Assembly (NCBI GenBank): GCA_037074615.1
Contig: CM073519.1
Coordinates: forward strand, 21,907,001-21,971,000
Direction: 5' to 3'
Origin: Leucaena leucocephala
Lineage: Eukaryota; Streptophyta; Magnoliopsida; Fabales; Fabaceae
Length of the DNA: 64,000 nucleotides
A program made the position numbers and the translations under genes. The notes below the pieces were generated by a model. That model did no database searches. It worked only from the letters and a program-made list of their open reading frames with translations, and had not been told where the DNA came from. Positions 12,006 to 24,660 of the stretch are shown here, piece by piece (within the stretch, counting starts at the first letter, position 1; every line of letters begins with the position of its first letter).

Positions 12006-13649
12006 CTAACAAGCACAATATATAATATATATATTATATTTAGTATTAATATTAACTCATAAATTGTGTTATATATTAAAAATGAAAAGAGTATTAATTT
12101 TTTTCCAAGCACTAATATTAGAGTAAAAATACTCTACCAACTCATTAGTTTTGCTTTAATTACATATATCTCCCCATTATTTTGAAAACTCATATAAACG
12201 TCCCTTAAAATTAAAATGTATGTTATATGAACTTGAAATTCTACTAGTTGACTGATAAGGTTGACTTTTAAGCTTTTTTTACCAAAATGCCCTTATTTAA
12301 CATCATAATTAATTAAAAATTTAATTTGTTAAAAAACAGTTATACAACTAAGAACTAATCATAACAAATGTATTTTTAAAATTTATGATATATTATAAAA
12401 TTTATTAATTTTAAATTTATTGTAAAATTTTATAACTTTAATTTTTTATCATATTTATTGAAATTTATTTATTTTATTTTTAAAATAATTACTTTGTTTG
12501 GATTAAGAGAAAATGGCAGAGGAAAGAAAAATTGAGGTGAAAAATGGGGAAGGAATGGAGTTTTCTCTTACTTGAATGGGATAGAAAATGGGGAATAAAG
12601 AAAAAGTGGGGATATAAATGTAGTGAGTCCACACCGCATTTTCCTCCCAAAAATTCTCATTCACAAGTGGAGTGATTTTGAGCTAAAAATTGTTTTCCCA
12701 TGACTGCCCCTATGCTCTCATAGAGTCCATCTTATTTTTTTTATTTATCTACCTGTACTCATCGTATAATGGAGGAAAGGAATGGGGGAAAATGAAAAAC
12801 GATGGAGAGATAGAGAAATAGGGCAAGAATGGCGCAGAGATGGAATATCAAGCGCTGATGACAGATAAAAACCTGGGAAGTGGAGGCTGGCTTATTTCTT
12901 CCACCAGCAGACCATTGAACACACAAACCCACAACCAGCTTACCTAGAAGTCTGAATCTAATGATGAACAATAGAAGCATTATTTTTAACAGTGGCTTTG
13001 ATATGATAATGGCTCAGATTGTCGAAGAAAAGATGACTGTTCAATCTTGGGGCATGTGGGCATGTCTGGTATTGGAAGTGTAAAGGAGAAATATAATCTT
13101 CTATTTTTAAATTATTTTTATTTATAATATTTTATATTATTTTAATTTTATAAAAAAATTAAAATATAAAATAATAGAAGTGAAAGTAAAATATTTTAAA
13201 TTATTTTATTTTAAATTATAAAATTTTTAGATAATTTTAACTCTTTTTAAATTATAAAAAATATTTTTTTATTCTATTAAATAAATTTTTAAAATGTTTA
13301 AAATAAATTTTTATTTTACTCAATAGATTTAAAATATTTAAGATTAAATTTTTTAATAGTATAATTTATTTTAATTTTAAATTTTAATTCTCTCTTATAT
13401 GAAAAAAAGTAACTATCTGCATAAGGATTTACACGCACATATATAAACCAAAGAATAATCACAAAAGTGATAATCGGAAGGCACCACTCTTAGATAGAAA
13501 CTCGTGATTAAAGACGTCTCAAAGTTGTGCGCCACATTTATTTCCTGAAGGCAGCCACACTTGAGAAGAAGAGAACATGCAGGACAACAACAGTTGTGTG
13601 CCACATTCATTTAATATAATATAATATAATATTATATTATATTATATTA
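12006..13649. other. A+T-rich intergenic DNA
   Basis: No gene is supported. Purine-rich MITE-like sequence (GTTTGGATTAAGAGAAAATG) begins near 12497, but no matching partner terminus was found. A run of TAATA repeats at 13610-13660 forms an A/T palindrome next to the first gypsy LTR. Confidence 0.45.
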
Positions 13650-14824
13650 ATATGATATTATATTATATTAATTTAATATTATTTAAATTAATTTAAAGAT
13701 AATTCTTCAAATATTTAACATTTAAATTTAATTAAAGGATAATAAATAAATATGATATCTTTTCCTATTTTATTATTAATTATTTTATTTTTTTATCCTA
13801 TTATTTTTTATTTAAATTATTTATAGGATATTTGAGTTAAAAAATATTATCTCTAGAGATATTAGAAAAGATGACAACTTGTAAAGATATTAAAAATAAA
13901 TATATATTATTATCTTTTGAAGAATAATCAGTAAAGAGATCCACATCAATATGACTTACTCTCAAAAGCTATATAAAGGACCCCATCCTCCATTCAACAC
14001 ACCAATCACTACCACTATCATAATCATCTTCTTCATGTTTTCCAAAATTCCATCCATTTCTTTATAAGTTATTGAGGAGAGATATAGTTACTTGAGTTGC
14101 TGTACTTATGAGTTGAATAATTTTATGAGTTGATCTTTTTCCTTTATAGAAGTTTATGATTTCCTAGGTTTAGATTTTGAGATTTGTATATGTTGGATCT
14201 AGGGTCTCGGTTGAGACACCTGTGTGATTAAACTATTGTGATTTATTATTTTAATTTATGATTTGGTATTCTTTATTTAATATCTTTGATTTCTTTTTAT
14301 AATTATTCATGTTAGTTTCATATATTTAGTTATAGATTGGTCGATTGAATATCCATGTTAGGGGAACAAATATATTGTTTAATTTATCACATGCTAAGTG
14401 GATCCTCACTAATAATTCTTGATACAATTGCATGCTAGATCTAGGTATAATTGTAGATTGTTTGATTATGACTATGACGTTTGTCTTAGGTTCTACATGA
14501 TATGAACTTAACAAATATAAATGTTATAACTATAATATATTATTGAACAATAATAACTACGTATTATTTCTTAATAACGCTTTTCTTATTAGTAATATTC
14601 TTCCATACTATTGCTTTTGTTTTATTTTATTTTTGTTATTATCTCATTTTACTTTCTAAATAATTAATTAAGTTATCTTCTACTAATCCTCACTCTCATA
14701 CTTAATCTAATATAGAGTTAAGACACGCATTGACTCTATATAAAGAATACAATTTAGGTTGACATCTATACTATATAGATATTAATTTAGTAAATAATTT
14801 GAGCGTTAACGACAAGTGATATCA
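13650..14824 (+). repeat. Gypsy-type LTR, copy 1 (5' LTR candidate)
   Basis: This ~1.2 kb segment is repeated in direct orientation at 24661-25819, with the two copies aligning along their full length apart from scattered changes. Both contain AGCTATATAAAGGA (TATA-type promoter), then CACCATCA-type leader sequence and CATGTTTTCCAAAATTCCAT. This copy ends in GATATCA at 14824 and is followed five bases later by a primer-site-like sequence. The left border is uncertain because it lies in a TAATA-rich run. Confidence 0.65.
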
Positions 14825-14829
14825 AATTT

Positions 14830-14847
14830 TGGTATCATTGCTAGGAG
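14830..14847 (+). other. Decayed tRNA-Asp-type primer binding site
   Basis: TGGTATCATTGCTAGGAG aligns with TGGCGCCGTTGCCGGGGA, the complement of a plant tRNA-Asp 3' end that Athila-type gypsy elements use. All eight differences are transitions, and seven are C to T or G to A. That fits deamination of methylated cytosines in a silenced element. Confidence 0.55.
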
Positions 14848-15378
14848 AGTCAATTCTCTTGACCTATAGGCTAATTAAGTGTGTTCTTTTTTTTTCCTGT
14901 CTTTATTTTTTTAGTTAGTAGTAGAATATAGTCTTTAAGTGTTTATTGGTTTGATAAATTTTGGATCAATCTCGCTCATTTGTTGGAATTGTTTCTAATT
15001 TGCCTAGAAAAATGAGAAAATTCATATTACAAATTTTTGGTGTTCTAAACATTTTTAATAGCTAAAGCTATTAAGTTTGACATATTTTTGCTAAATTCGG
15101 ACGTTTAAGACAGTTTTTCTATGTTTCTTTATATTTTTTATTTTTTTAATTTATCTGTTATTCACATTTTCTTTGTTTTCTTATCTAAATTACATGATGA
15201 CTTGATTTAATAATAATTATCAATATAATTCTAATCTAACTATGCTCTCCTAGTCTTTTATAGGTTATAATATTTCAAGGGATAAGCAAAAGCACAAATA
15301 TCCTCTATTGCACAGAACATCTATGAATTTTTTGCGAAATATTGAGATCGATTCCAATACACCCTACACAAGTACTCA

Positions 15379-15522
15379 CATCATCAAATACATGATGAAT
15401 ATGTCATACTATATTTCCATAAGGGATTGAAAGAGTAGGATCGAAAAACAATAAATGGTGCAGTAGGAGGAGACTTGTTGCATCTAATTGCAGACAAAGC
15501 TTGGGGATTCTTAAATCATTTG
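15379..15522 (+). pseudogene. Gypsy gag remnant
   Basis: One frame reads YFHKGLKE, stop, DRKTINGAVGGDLLHLIADK and AWGFLNHLS. This resembles the retrotransposon gag block in which an FYxGL phrase is followed by AAGGxL and EAxExLE. The in-frame stop and poor flanking frames mark it as dead. It lies downstream of the LTR and primer site at 13650-14847, as expected for that element's gag, and is cut off by the minus-strand copia LTR at 15933. Confidence 0.5.
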
Positions 15523-15932
15523 TCATGAGTAACCAATAATACATGGCTTAATCACCACCTTAGCTATATCATTAACCTCTCTTCCCACCACATAGAGCCT
15601 ACTCTAAGCCTCTATTTACCCCATATATGCCACCTTATGAACCCCCAACCCAACCATGCAAGCCATATAGTAACTCTCAGTTTAATAGACATTCCTTAAT
15701 TCTTTCTATTCCTAAGGATGAGGAGATTTAATTTATAAAAAAAACTATATAATCGCTTGTTGTCACATTACCCCGCATTACTTATTGAAGCAAATGTATC
15801 TGGAAGGTTTGAAGAATTGGAGGAACATAAGAGAACTATGGATAAGTTTTTGAGTGACATAGTCTATATTGAATATGAAAGAAAAGAAGGAGCCTCATGT
15901 CCTCAAGATTCATGTGAGAAGTAAATAATAAC

Positions 15933-16326
15933 TGTAAGATTCAGGCGTACCTAGAATCCTTATTTCATTCACTAGATACCCACACGATACTGGAGCACTT
16001 TAGATAGGCTCACAGTCATGTTACACAGCAAAACCACCGAATAAGGAAGAAAAACAGAGATTAGACGTAGAGAGGAGAGGAACAAAGGAGAAAATGAATC
16101 TGTAACCTACACCAGAGAGCTAAATTGTAGCCTACCAAATAATGAATTCAACCACTCTCTTTGCTACCTTATTCACGTCCAAAAAGAGTGCATGCGTGGG
16201 AAGTGGGATTTCTATAACTCCTATATCCCTTATTTTTCTCCTTTCAAAAGTAAAATTGTTTCCTCCAACAGAGCTCCTCATATTTGGGCCTAATTCACTA
16301 TGGGTGGACTGACCTATTTACCAACA
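15933..16326 (-). repeat. 3' LTR of the minus-strand copia element
   Basis: On the minus strand this begins TGTTGGTAAATAGG and ends GAATCTTACA, the canonical TG..CA ends, for 394 bp. It is preceded (plus-strand 16327-16336) by the purine run GAGTGGGAGA, the polypurine tract. The five bases beyond its end are ATAAC on the plus strand (15928-15932). Their partner is missing because the element is truncated. Confidence 0.7.
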
Positions 16327-17479
16327 TCTCCCACTCATAATTGGTAGATTAGATATTGTTGTTCCAATCTTATTCTCTTCTTTCTTTCATACTAGGTACT
16401 TTGCCGTGACTGTATAGGCATGATGTCTCCTTCTAGGTGTTTGTACTAGAAATCCCTTTTACAGAGAGCAGCACAAAGTAACCCTTTAGTGCAACTCGAT
16501 CAAATAAATTATAGTGCCTTGAATGTCTAGATTTACCTATATACACTTCTCTTATGGTTAATCTAATCCCTCTTAAGTTAGCATATAAATAAGATAGCCT
16601 CTACTTATGTATAGTATCCACACTTATGAAATTAACAAAATAATATCATAAGGGACCGGTCACAGATACTAGTATGGATGTGTATATTCTGGCATTCTTT
16701 CTTTCACCTATATGTTATTTTGATATGAATGAACCACTTTCCTAGTATAATACCTTTGGTTCATATATAATTTGACCATATGACATATTAAAGTAGTAAT
16801 CACTAAAATATACCTCTATAATATTGTCAAAGTGACATTAATGAAAGGATGATACCTTTCTGAACTCACATGACAATGAAGCAGGGATTGATTCACTTGC
16901 TTTCCATTTGTGGTTCTTTAGCACATGTGGTATGAATCACATGTTACGGTGTTTCTCTTATCCTATAAGAGTGTATGTCATTTTGATTATATCAATCACA
17001 CCGCACAGACTTAAGTCTAGACACACATAGTATCTAAACCCAAATCCTTCAATCCTATTCAAATAATATGACGTCAATTTTGAAAAATTTATTATCTGAA
17101 AATAGGTTTCATGGATGTAGATATCTATAGTTTGATCCATACCCATACTCAAATATCTCATCTCAACTTACTGCACTTTTTAAGCTAAGGCGACATTTAT
17201 TGTGTTTCTTCTCTACCATATCAGCACTCTTGCTGCTTTACTAGTGAATATATGTCTCATGTTTGAACGCTTCTTTAGTATCAAAGGTAGTTGCTTGTGT
17301 GAGAGAGCTAACTTTTTCAACCTGTAGGATATACTAGACATTGTATACTTTTACCCAGACATATAAGTAATAATAAATGACATGATATCATTAATGAAAA
17401 GAAAAAAGTATTACATATAGTCTGTAACTTTACATTTTTTGTATGCCAATAGCTTTTATGTGTTTCTAAAATATTTCTT

Positions 17480-20130
17480 TGCCTATTGGCTTAGTCAGGG
17501 GTCTGCAACCATACATTTGGTTGAAATGTATTGTACAATTACAATTTTCTGTGCTATATAATCCCTCACAAAGTTATACTTGATATCAATGTGTCTTGTT
17601 GTGATACTTAGGGTCTTTGGTATAGGCTGTGACTGTAGTATTGTCACAATGTATCAACACCAGAGTGGTACTCTTATTCCAAAATCCTAAATGTTTGATA
17701 AATCTCTTCAACCAAACAGTCTCTTGCACTGCTGTAGTGCATGCCATAAACTCATCTTCCATAGAGTGTAAAGCAATGGACGTCTATTTCTTACTACTCC
17801 AACATATGGTGCCGTTGTTAAGCAAGGTATATCCTGAAGTCGATCTTCATTCTTCTTTATCATTGCCTATATCAGTATTAGAATATCCGATTAGGCGCAG
17901 ATTGCTTCCTTGGTAATACAACATATAGTTAGTTGTGTCCTTTAAGTATCTCAAGATACTCTTCACTGCTTTCTAGTATTTCTCACTGGGGTTAGACTGG
18001 AATATGATAACTAGCCCTACGGCATAACAAATATCTAGTCTTGTACACATCATCATATAACATTAGGCTATCAACGGTACTGGCTTATGGAACTCTTTTC
18101 ATTGCTTTTTGTCTAATTTAGTTTTGGGACACATGTCAGAACTTAAGGCCACTCCAGTGGCCATAGGAATATCCTTGGGATTGCAGTCACTAATATTGAA
18201 TCGCTCAAATATTTTCTTGATATAATTCACTTGTGAAAGAGTGAGGATTCTTTTGGAGCGATTCCTTTGAATCTAACTCCAAATATGTATTCTTTTTCAT
18301 CCATATCTTTCATCTCGACTTTTGATGAAAGCCATTCTGTAATAGCTATCACTGAGTCAAGATTATTTCTGGCTAAGAGTATGTCATCTACGTATAAAGA
18401 TAATATCACAAAGTTACTATCAAACTGCTTAACATAGATACAGTGGTCTTCCTCTGTCATTTGTAAGTTATATGAGGTTATTGCCTTATGAAACCTCAAG
18501 TATCACTGCCTAGATGACTATTTTAACCCATAAATAGATCTTTTAAATTTACACTTCTTGTGTTCAAATTTTTTTTCAGTGAAACCTATTGGTTGTTCCA
18601 TATAGATTTTTTCATCCAGATCACCATTTAGGAATAGGGTTTTTACATCAATCTGATACAACTCCAAGTTAAACTGTTTACTATTGCCAGAATAAGTCTT
18701 ATACAATTGAAGCACACAACAAGTGAAAAAGTATCCTCATAATCTACCTTCCTGTTGTATATATCTCTTTACAACCAATCGAGCTTTAAATTTGTTAATT
18801 GATCCATCTACATTTCTCTTGATTTTGAGAACCCACTTGTTCCTAATGGCTTTACGCCCTTTAGAAGATTAACCAATTCCCAAACTTAGTTTTTCATCAT
18901 TGAGTCCATTTCCTCTTTTATTGCTTTCTTCTATTACTCTTTGGTAGGACCTGCCAATGCCTTATGAATAGTGCAACCTTCATCATCCCCTTTTAGAGTA
19001 ACTAAGAGTGCTTCTCCTTCTATTTGTAAGCGTGTCTTTGGAACACTTTCCTTATTACTTCTTCTGGTAGGAGCAACTTGCTTATCTTTTCTCGTTTGTC
19101 TCAGTGTTTATGTTGACCGTTTTTGGCTCCCACTTAGATTAATATACCTAGATTATTCTGGTATGTTAATTTGTTTGACATTGTCTTTTTCTTGAGTCTC
19201 ATAAAGAGATACAGTGCGATCAATATCTCCCCTACTAGAAAACTCTATTTTAATGAATATATCATCCCTTGATCCTATTTCAGTCACTGTTCCATCTTCA
19301 ATTTTACTTATGGATACATATCCTTTTGAGGGTTCAAAGTACCTTATAAAGATACACTTCTTCCCTCTAGGGCCTAGTTTCCCATGTCTATGTGAATTGT
19401 CATGGATATATGTCACCGAGCCCTAAGGTCTAAGGATGCTTAGATCTAGTTGACGTTTAATCCATAACTTGTGGGGCATGGAAATGATTGACTTTGAGGG
19501 CACACGGTTAAGTATGAAGGTTGCTGTCAATAAAGCATCACCCTAATGTGAAATTAGAAGGTTTGCCTATGTCATCATAGAACTAACCATGCCTAGAAGA
19601 GTTCTATTTCTTCTTTTAGCAACCCCATTCTGTTGAGGTGTTCCAGGGATTAGTTAGTTGCCTAATAATCCCTTTTTCTTCACAGAGCTATTTGAATTGA
19701 TCTAAAAGGTATTTATGACCTCGATCAGTTCGTAATGCCTTGATATTATTGTCCATTTAATTTTCTACTTCATTTATGTATCATCTAAAGCACTCTAGTG
19801 CCTCAGACTTATGTGAAATCAAATAGACATAACCATATCGTGAAAAATCATCAATAAAAGTAATAAAATACCAAGCTCCATGTCTCTCCCTCACACTTAT
19901 TGGAACCATAAATATAAGAATGGATTAATTGCAATGGATTTTTGGCTCGTGTTCCCTTATTGAATAGTTTTCTAGTAGCCTTACCAAGTATACAACTTTC
20001 GCATAATGACATATCTATATTAGGGATTACCCCAACAAGCATTCTTTTGTCAGTTTAATCATTCTATTTTGATTAATATGTCATAGTCTATGCTGCTAGA
20101 TATTCATATTAGGATTATTCGAAGTAATAG
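17480..20130 (-). pseudogene. Copia pol remnant: integrase, reverse transcriptase, RNase H
   Basis: The integrase zinc finger survives in part: H..H in HRLxHINQNRM (with TGG and GGA codons turned to stops near 20090) and CESC in CESCILGKATRKLF. ITFIDDFSRYGYVYLISHKS is the core with its first aspartates. Reverse transcriptase shows YQIDVKTLFLNGDLDEKIYM and the catalytic YVDDILL. RNase H shows SIALSTMEDEFMACTTAVQE and the closing phrase STKCMVADPLTKPI. These pieces sit in different frames separated by stops, so no polyprotein can be made. The sequence around 18730-19150, between integrase and reverse transcriptase, is the most degraded. Confidence 0.8.
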
Positions 20131-20487
20131 CAAAACAATCGTGAGTATTAAAATCACCAGCAAGATCCAAAATAAAGAATTTTTGAAATTGGAAAGATGA
20201 ACCATAAAATGTTGGTTGCTATAAATGTCTGTAACTTTATCATGAAAGTTTATATTGAACCCAAAGTCTAATAAGAAAATTACAGAAATTAAATTTTATC
20301 AGATATCAGGAGCATGAAGCATATCATGCAGCATCAAGTTCTTTCTACCATGCAAAACAAGTTTGTAGGTGCTAATGACTCAAACCTTGATCCTTGTATT
20401 ATTGCCAATGAAAAGCCACTTGCTTTGAAATGGCAACTGATGACATTCAACGAAAGATCCTCGATCTCAACTTACGTGGTCTATGGA

Positions 20488-20496
20488 GCCTGAGTC
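20488..20496 (-). other. Copia protease active-site codons (DSG)
   Basis: The minus strand reads IIDSGSIDHVS followed by a stop. DSG is the aspartic-protease motif of copia elements and lies between gag and integrase as expected. Confidence 0.55.
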
Positions 20497-20609
20497 AATA
20501 ATCTAAGAAAAGAAAACATGTTCTGTCAAAAAAAATAATACTAGAAACAAATGAGACATGTGAATTCACATAATTAACTGTTATCTTTCTACTCTCGATC
20601 TATTTAGAA

Positions 20610-21123
20610 TAGTCACGTGTGAAATTTCCCATATTATGGCAGGTAAAGCATTTGACTTTCTTCAGGTCTAGCCTTTTCTTATCTCTTTTCTTTCCCTTCT
20701 TCTTGTATTGTTGCTTACCTTTATTGCGTGGAGGACCACCTTTCTTCCCATTTTTCTAAAATTTCTTTCCCTTTTTGAATTTAGGCTTTGATTGGGAAGG
20801 ACTAGCACCTTCGGTCAAATAGACTTGTCCAGTTGCCTTATAAGCCTCCAGACGTTCATCCTCTAGCTCTAAATACTTAGCTATTTCATTGAAAGTGATG
20901 ATATTTTCATTATGGGTCAAATTAACTTTCATGTGCTCCCAACTAGTAAGGAGCAACCTGATGACAGCCTGCACTTACTACTTATCAGATATATTATGTC
21001 CAGCCTCCTTGATAAGACACATTTTGTATATGGTTTCTGTGACACTTTTAAGACTTTTATAACAACTTTACCATCTATTTTGTGCCTTAAATTGTACTTT
21101 TGATGTAATACATGATTGTGCAT
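20610..21123 (-). pseudogene. Copia gag remnant with degenerate zinc knuckle
   Basis: The frame at 20974-20756 contains QAVIRLLLTSWEHMKVNLTH and LELEDERLEAYK, the end of a UBN2-type gag. A second frame upstream (21123-20929) holds earlier gag sequence (NHVLHQKYNLRHKIDG). Downstream is a zinc knuckle that reads CFTCHNMGNFTRDY, in which the usual His and last Cys of CX2CX4HX4C are replaced. The knuckle should not bind zinc normally. A frameshift lies near 20940. Confidence 0.6.
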
Positions 21124-21124
21124 G

Positions 21125-22445
21125 GCAATGTGCTAATTAAAGGATAAAATGGTAAATTAACTTTTCCAAACTGTATATATTCTGTTATTTACTGATTTGA
21201 ACTTTTATAGTGAGCTCTTATGTTGGATTGTGGGTCTTTTGGAAGAGATCAAGGACCAGGAAAGAAATCATAAGTCAATGAAAGTGAAATCATGCTCCTG
21301 CATATTTTAGTAACGACCAAAGAGTCTGCCGGTCGTGACCAAAACATGGATTTGGTCATGACTAAAATACGAAATAGCTGAAACTACGCGTTTTGAATTA
21401 GGTTATACAGAAATAAAAGGGGCGGAAGGCTGCCATCAACAGGGAGGCTAGTTTTTGACTTGATTAGGCTAAGAAGCAGTACTTTAGAACTCTCAGATCA
21501 CCTTCTTGACCTTTTCCATCATTCTACACCTTTCCAGAGATTTCTCCATATCTCTGTACCACCAATCTACCATATTTCCATTATTTCTTCATAGCATCCC
21601 AACTGAATAACGATTGTAGTACATCAGGAGTTATGAGAGGCTAAATCTTCAGTCTCTTGGTGATGAATAAGATATCTTGAGCTCATGGACTTAAACAGGG
21701 AGTTTCTTCTATTCTAATTTGTATCTTCTCATGTTATGATTGCTGCTAGACCTAGGGTTTTTATGTTATGAGTAAGTTTTGAATATCGATTAATCATTCT
21801 CATATTAGACTTTGTAATTGAATTCGGATGATTTGAATGTTTGCTTTTAATAGAATATTTCAATTTTGATTTTAAGAGAGTGGGTTATTATCAGCGATCG
21901 TTATTAACTAATTCATTGCTTAAAATCTAGAGTTTTCGATCGACGACCATTCGAGGGCGTTTTCATCATCTAAATTAAATTTACACGCTAAGTGATTTAT
22001 GACAGTTTACTAATAGTTCTTAAACCAGCTTTAATCAAAGGGGTTTAAGGAAAATTAGGGTCCTAGACTCAATCGATCGATTGAGGTTTTCTTTGAGACT
22101 TAATGACTTTAAAACTCCAATTTTTACGTGAGAGCAAGGATAGATACATTTTCATCATCAAGCGTCTTTCATAACATATTTCTCAACAAACTAACTCGTT
22201 TTCACCTTAATCAAAAATCCAAAAACATTTATCTTTATGCACCCTACTTTTATTGCATCAATCTCTAAAAACCCAAAACCATTTTATCCCTGCTCAAGTT
22301 TTTCATTGATTTTGATATCCAATCTACTAGGTTTTCACATAAAAAACTCCTCAGAAGAACGATAGGGTTGTGCCTTATACTATATTATATTGGGTGTAAT
22401 AAACTTTATTTTGATAGATCATGCCACGACAATCTGACCCCATCA
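21125..22445 (+). repeat. 5' LTR (part) of a second, Athila-like gypsy element
   Basis: This segment ends in CCCATCA at 22445 and is followed after one base by a perfect tRNA-Asp primer site, so its right border is an LTR end. The left border is not defined. The segment begins where the copia gag breaks off, and its start does not resemble the presumed 3' LTR start TGATGAATCC at 24289, so the first part of the LTR appears missing. It contains phrases such as CGGTCGTGACC typical of such LTRs. Confidence 0.5.
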
Positions 22446-22446
22446 A

Positions 22447-22464
22447 TGGCGCCGTTGCCGGGGA
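22447..22464 (+). other. tRNA-Asp primer binding site
   Basis: TGGCGCCGTTGCCGGGGA is an exact 18-base complement of the 3' end of plant tRNA-Asp including CCA. This is the primer used by Athila-type gypsy elements. Unlike the site at 14830 it is undamaged, so this insertion looks younger or less mutated. Confidence 0.8.
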
Positions 22465-24288
22465 GCTAAGTAATTAGTTCCCTAGTAATTGATTATCAAT
22501 TTCATTAGCTACCTGAGTCATTTTTCTTGTTTTTGTTTGCATATTAGTTTTTTTAGTAGTTTTTAAAATTGCATTGCATTGCATTCTGGACTTTTCTGAG
22601 TTTCTGCAAAATCAGTCTCTATGACTGTGGGTCACGACCTAAACTTACTTGCATCGTGACAATTACTCTTTGTGACTTTAAGTTATGACTAAACACCATA
22701 TGCGTCGTGACCTAATTGCTTCCCTATGGAATTTGATTACTTTGCGAAAACCAGTCGCAACATCTGACACCTTTTGTCTTGACTATTTTTTTCTGTGATA
22801 TTGTGTCGCGATTAAAACACTCTTTAGTCGCGACTAATTGAAAATTTATTGCTTTATATATTTTAACAATTTCCTAGAATATGCTATATTTTAAGGATTT
22901 CTTAATTTTAGGCTAGTTTTTTCTTTGAATAAAACACCATCTCTTAGTATATGACTCTTTAGCCTTCTTCTATTCTTCCTTTGATATAAACTTTAGCGTT
23001 GCATTGAGGATAACACCTAGTTTAAGTGTGGGGGAGGGAATGAATTTGATTGACTGTTTGATTGAGCTATTGAAAATGCCTATTTTTCAAAACAAATTCC
23101 ACACTTATGCTTCTGAACACTTCTATTTTGAATTAAAATATCATATTGATTACATTAATACAAGTATTAATCTTTCAATTCCATTGTTGATTGTGATAGT
23201 TCAGTTAGTCAATATTCAGAGAGTTATCCTAGAAACAGATAATGCAATGCATTGAGAATAGTTGAAATCTTAAGTGAGGCTCTGTGAACAAGAATGAAGA
23301 GAGATAACCCTGTTAGAAGGATTCTCAGCCTTAAATTCCTAAATTGAGTGAGTATCTCCTACACTAGTTACTCTTTAGAACTTGTCTTAGCTCTTTTATC
23401 TACTATCTACCTCATGTGCAACTCTTTAAAATGATTGATGCCATCATATTCTAAACCCTTTTATCCTAAATGCAAGCCATTATATATATTATATCCCTAG
23501 TCACCTCTTTTGAGCTCATCACTTTTCTTTTTCTAGCATAGAAAGTCATATGTGTACGAATATCTTTACAAAATAAAATTTTTATTCATGTCATAAAATC
23601 ATTATTATTGTTATACTACATCTTTTATATACAATGTGCCAAATAAAAAAAGAAGAGAAAAATCATATTACACAAAAAAAGAAAGAAAAGAAAGATGGTA
23701 TAAGAAAAATATAAGGAACAAATAGAGAAAGTGATGGAAAAGCAAAGAAAAGAAAAAAAGAAAAAATAAATGAATAAGGCATAATCAACTCTTATTAGCA
23801 CAATTACCACCTCTAGTTACATCTCTTATGATATGAATTCATGCTATCTATTAATTATTACATGCATATACTACTTTCTTTTCTTCATATTCCATTCCAC
23901 GTGACATATTTACAACAGTACAAGCTTATAAAGTCCTCCTGATTAAAGAACGCACATTTAACTGACGGTAGATACTTAGACCTATTATAAGCCCATGGTA
24001 GAGGTTAGTATAGACAGGCTTGAGTGAAAGAAACCCTAAAAGGTAATATGAGTGAAATAATTATATCTCTAAGTTTACTCTCTTCTATCATGTTCCTCTA
24101 TCTTAACTTTGTTAATAGAGATTGATCACATTGCATTTGTTATTCTGCTACCATAGCTTACTTGAAGGATTTGATTATCACTTTTGTGCTCGAACTTGCC
24201 TAATTCTTCTACTTGTGTTTAATATTTATTAGGATGCTCTTCATTATTGCTTTGCCTAGGAGTGCAAATGTTTAAGTGTGAGGAAATT
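22465..24288 (+). mobile_element. Internal region of the Athila-like element, coding part deleted
   Basis: This runs from the primer site to a polypurine-like AAGTGTGAGGAAAT just before TGATGAATCC at 24289. Near 22998-23039 is GCATTGAGGATAACACC, TTTAAGTGTGGGGGAGGG, a phrase I associate with the end of the gag-pol region in such elements. Only 0.5 kb separates the primer site from it, so gag, protease, reverse transcriptase and integrase are absent: a non-autonomous or deleted element. From 22620 to 22840 degenerate GTCGCGAC palindromes recur. No protein domain was found. Confidence 0.5.
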
Positions 24289-24530
24289 TGATGAATCCCT
24301 ATTTCATCATATTATTTCCTATCTATTTCAAGGAATTTATCAGGTTTAATAGACATTATTGTAGTAGTTATGGCTATTTTGTGCTTTAACTGATTATATA
24401 AATTAAATGATTAAAAATATCATTTTCTTATGTTTTATTAATTTTATTATTTCTCTTGATTCAATTGATTTGTATAAAGGTATTTTGCTTTTATGCATTT
24501 CAGGAAATTAGAAAAATAAATAAATGATGA
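24289..24530 (+). repeat. Start of the 3' LTR of the Athila-like element
   Basis: TGATGAATCCCTATTTCATC begins directly after a polypurine-like tract. It runs to about GCATTTCAGGAAATTAG (24498) before the sequence passes into the DNA next to the second copy of the other LTR. The identification rests on the position after the polypurine tract and on the TG start, since the matching part of the 5' LTR is missing. Confidence 0.4.
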
Positions 24531-24660
24531 CTATGATCCATATCAACTATTGTAAAATTATAACCACATCAACTACGACAAAATTATATTATATTATGTC
24601 CATGAGGAATGATACTATTATATTATATTAATTAATTCATTTAATATAATATTATACTAG

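Larger units (their letters stand above)
15933..21123 (-). mobile_element. Tnt1-like Ty1-copia retrotransposon, 5'-truncated, minus strand
   Basis: Read on the minus strand the order is gag (21123-20610), protease DSGS (about 20488), integrase (about 20130-19150), reverse transcriptase (18715-18227), RNase H (about 17850-17480), polypurine tract and 3' LTR (16326-15933). That is the copia order. The gag phrases and overall type resemble Tnt1-94-like elements. No second LTR is found at the right, where the sequence changes at about 21125 into another element's LTR, so the 5' end is lost. Many stops and frameshifts make it inactive. Confidence 0.82.

Noticed and set aside
17629..17916. 95-codon plus-strand frame
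   Set aside because: It is the antisense of the copia RNase H region.
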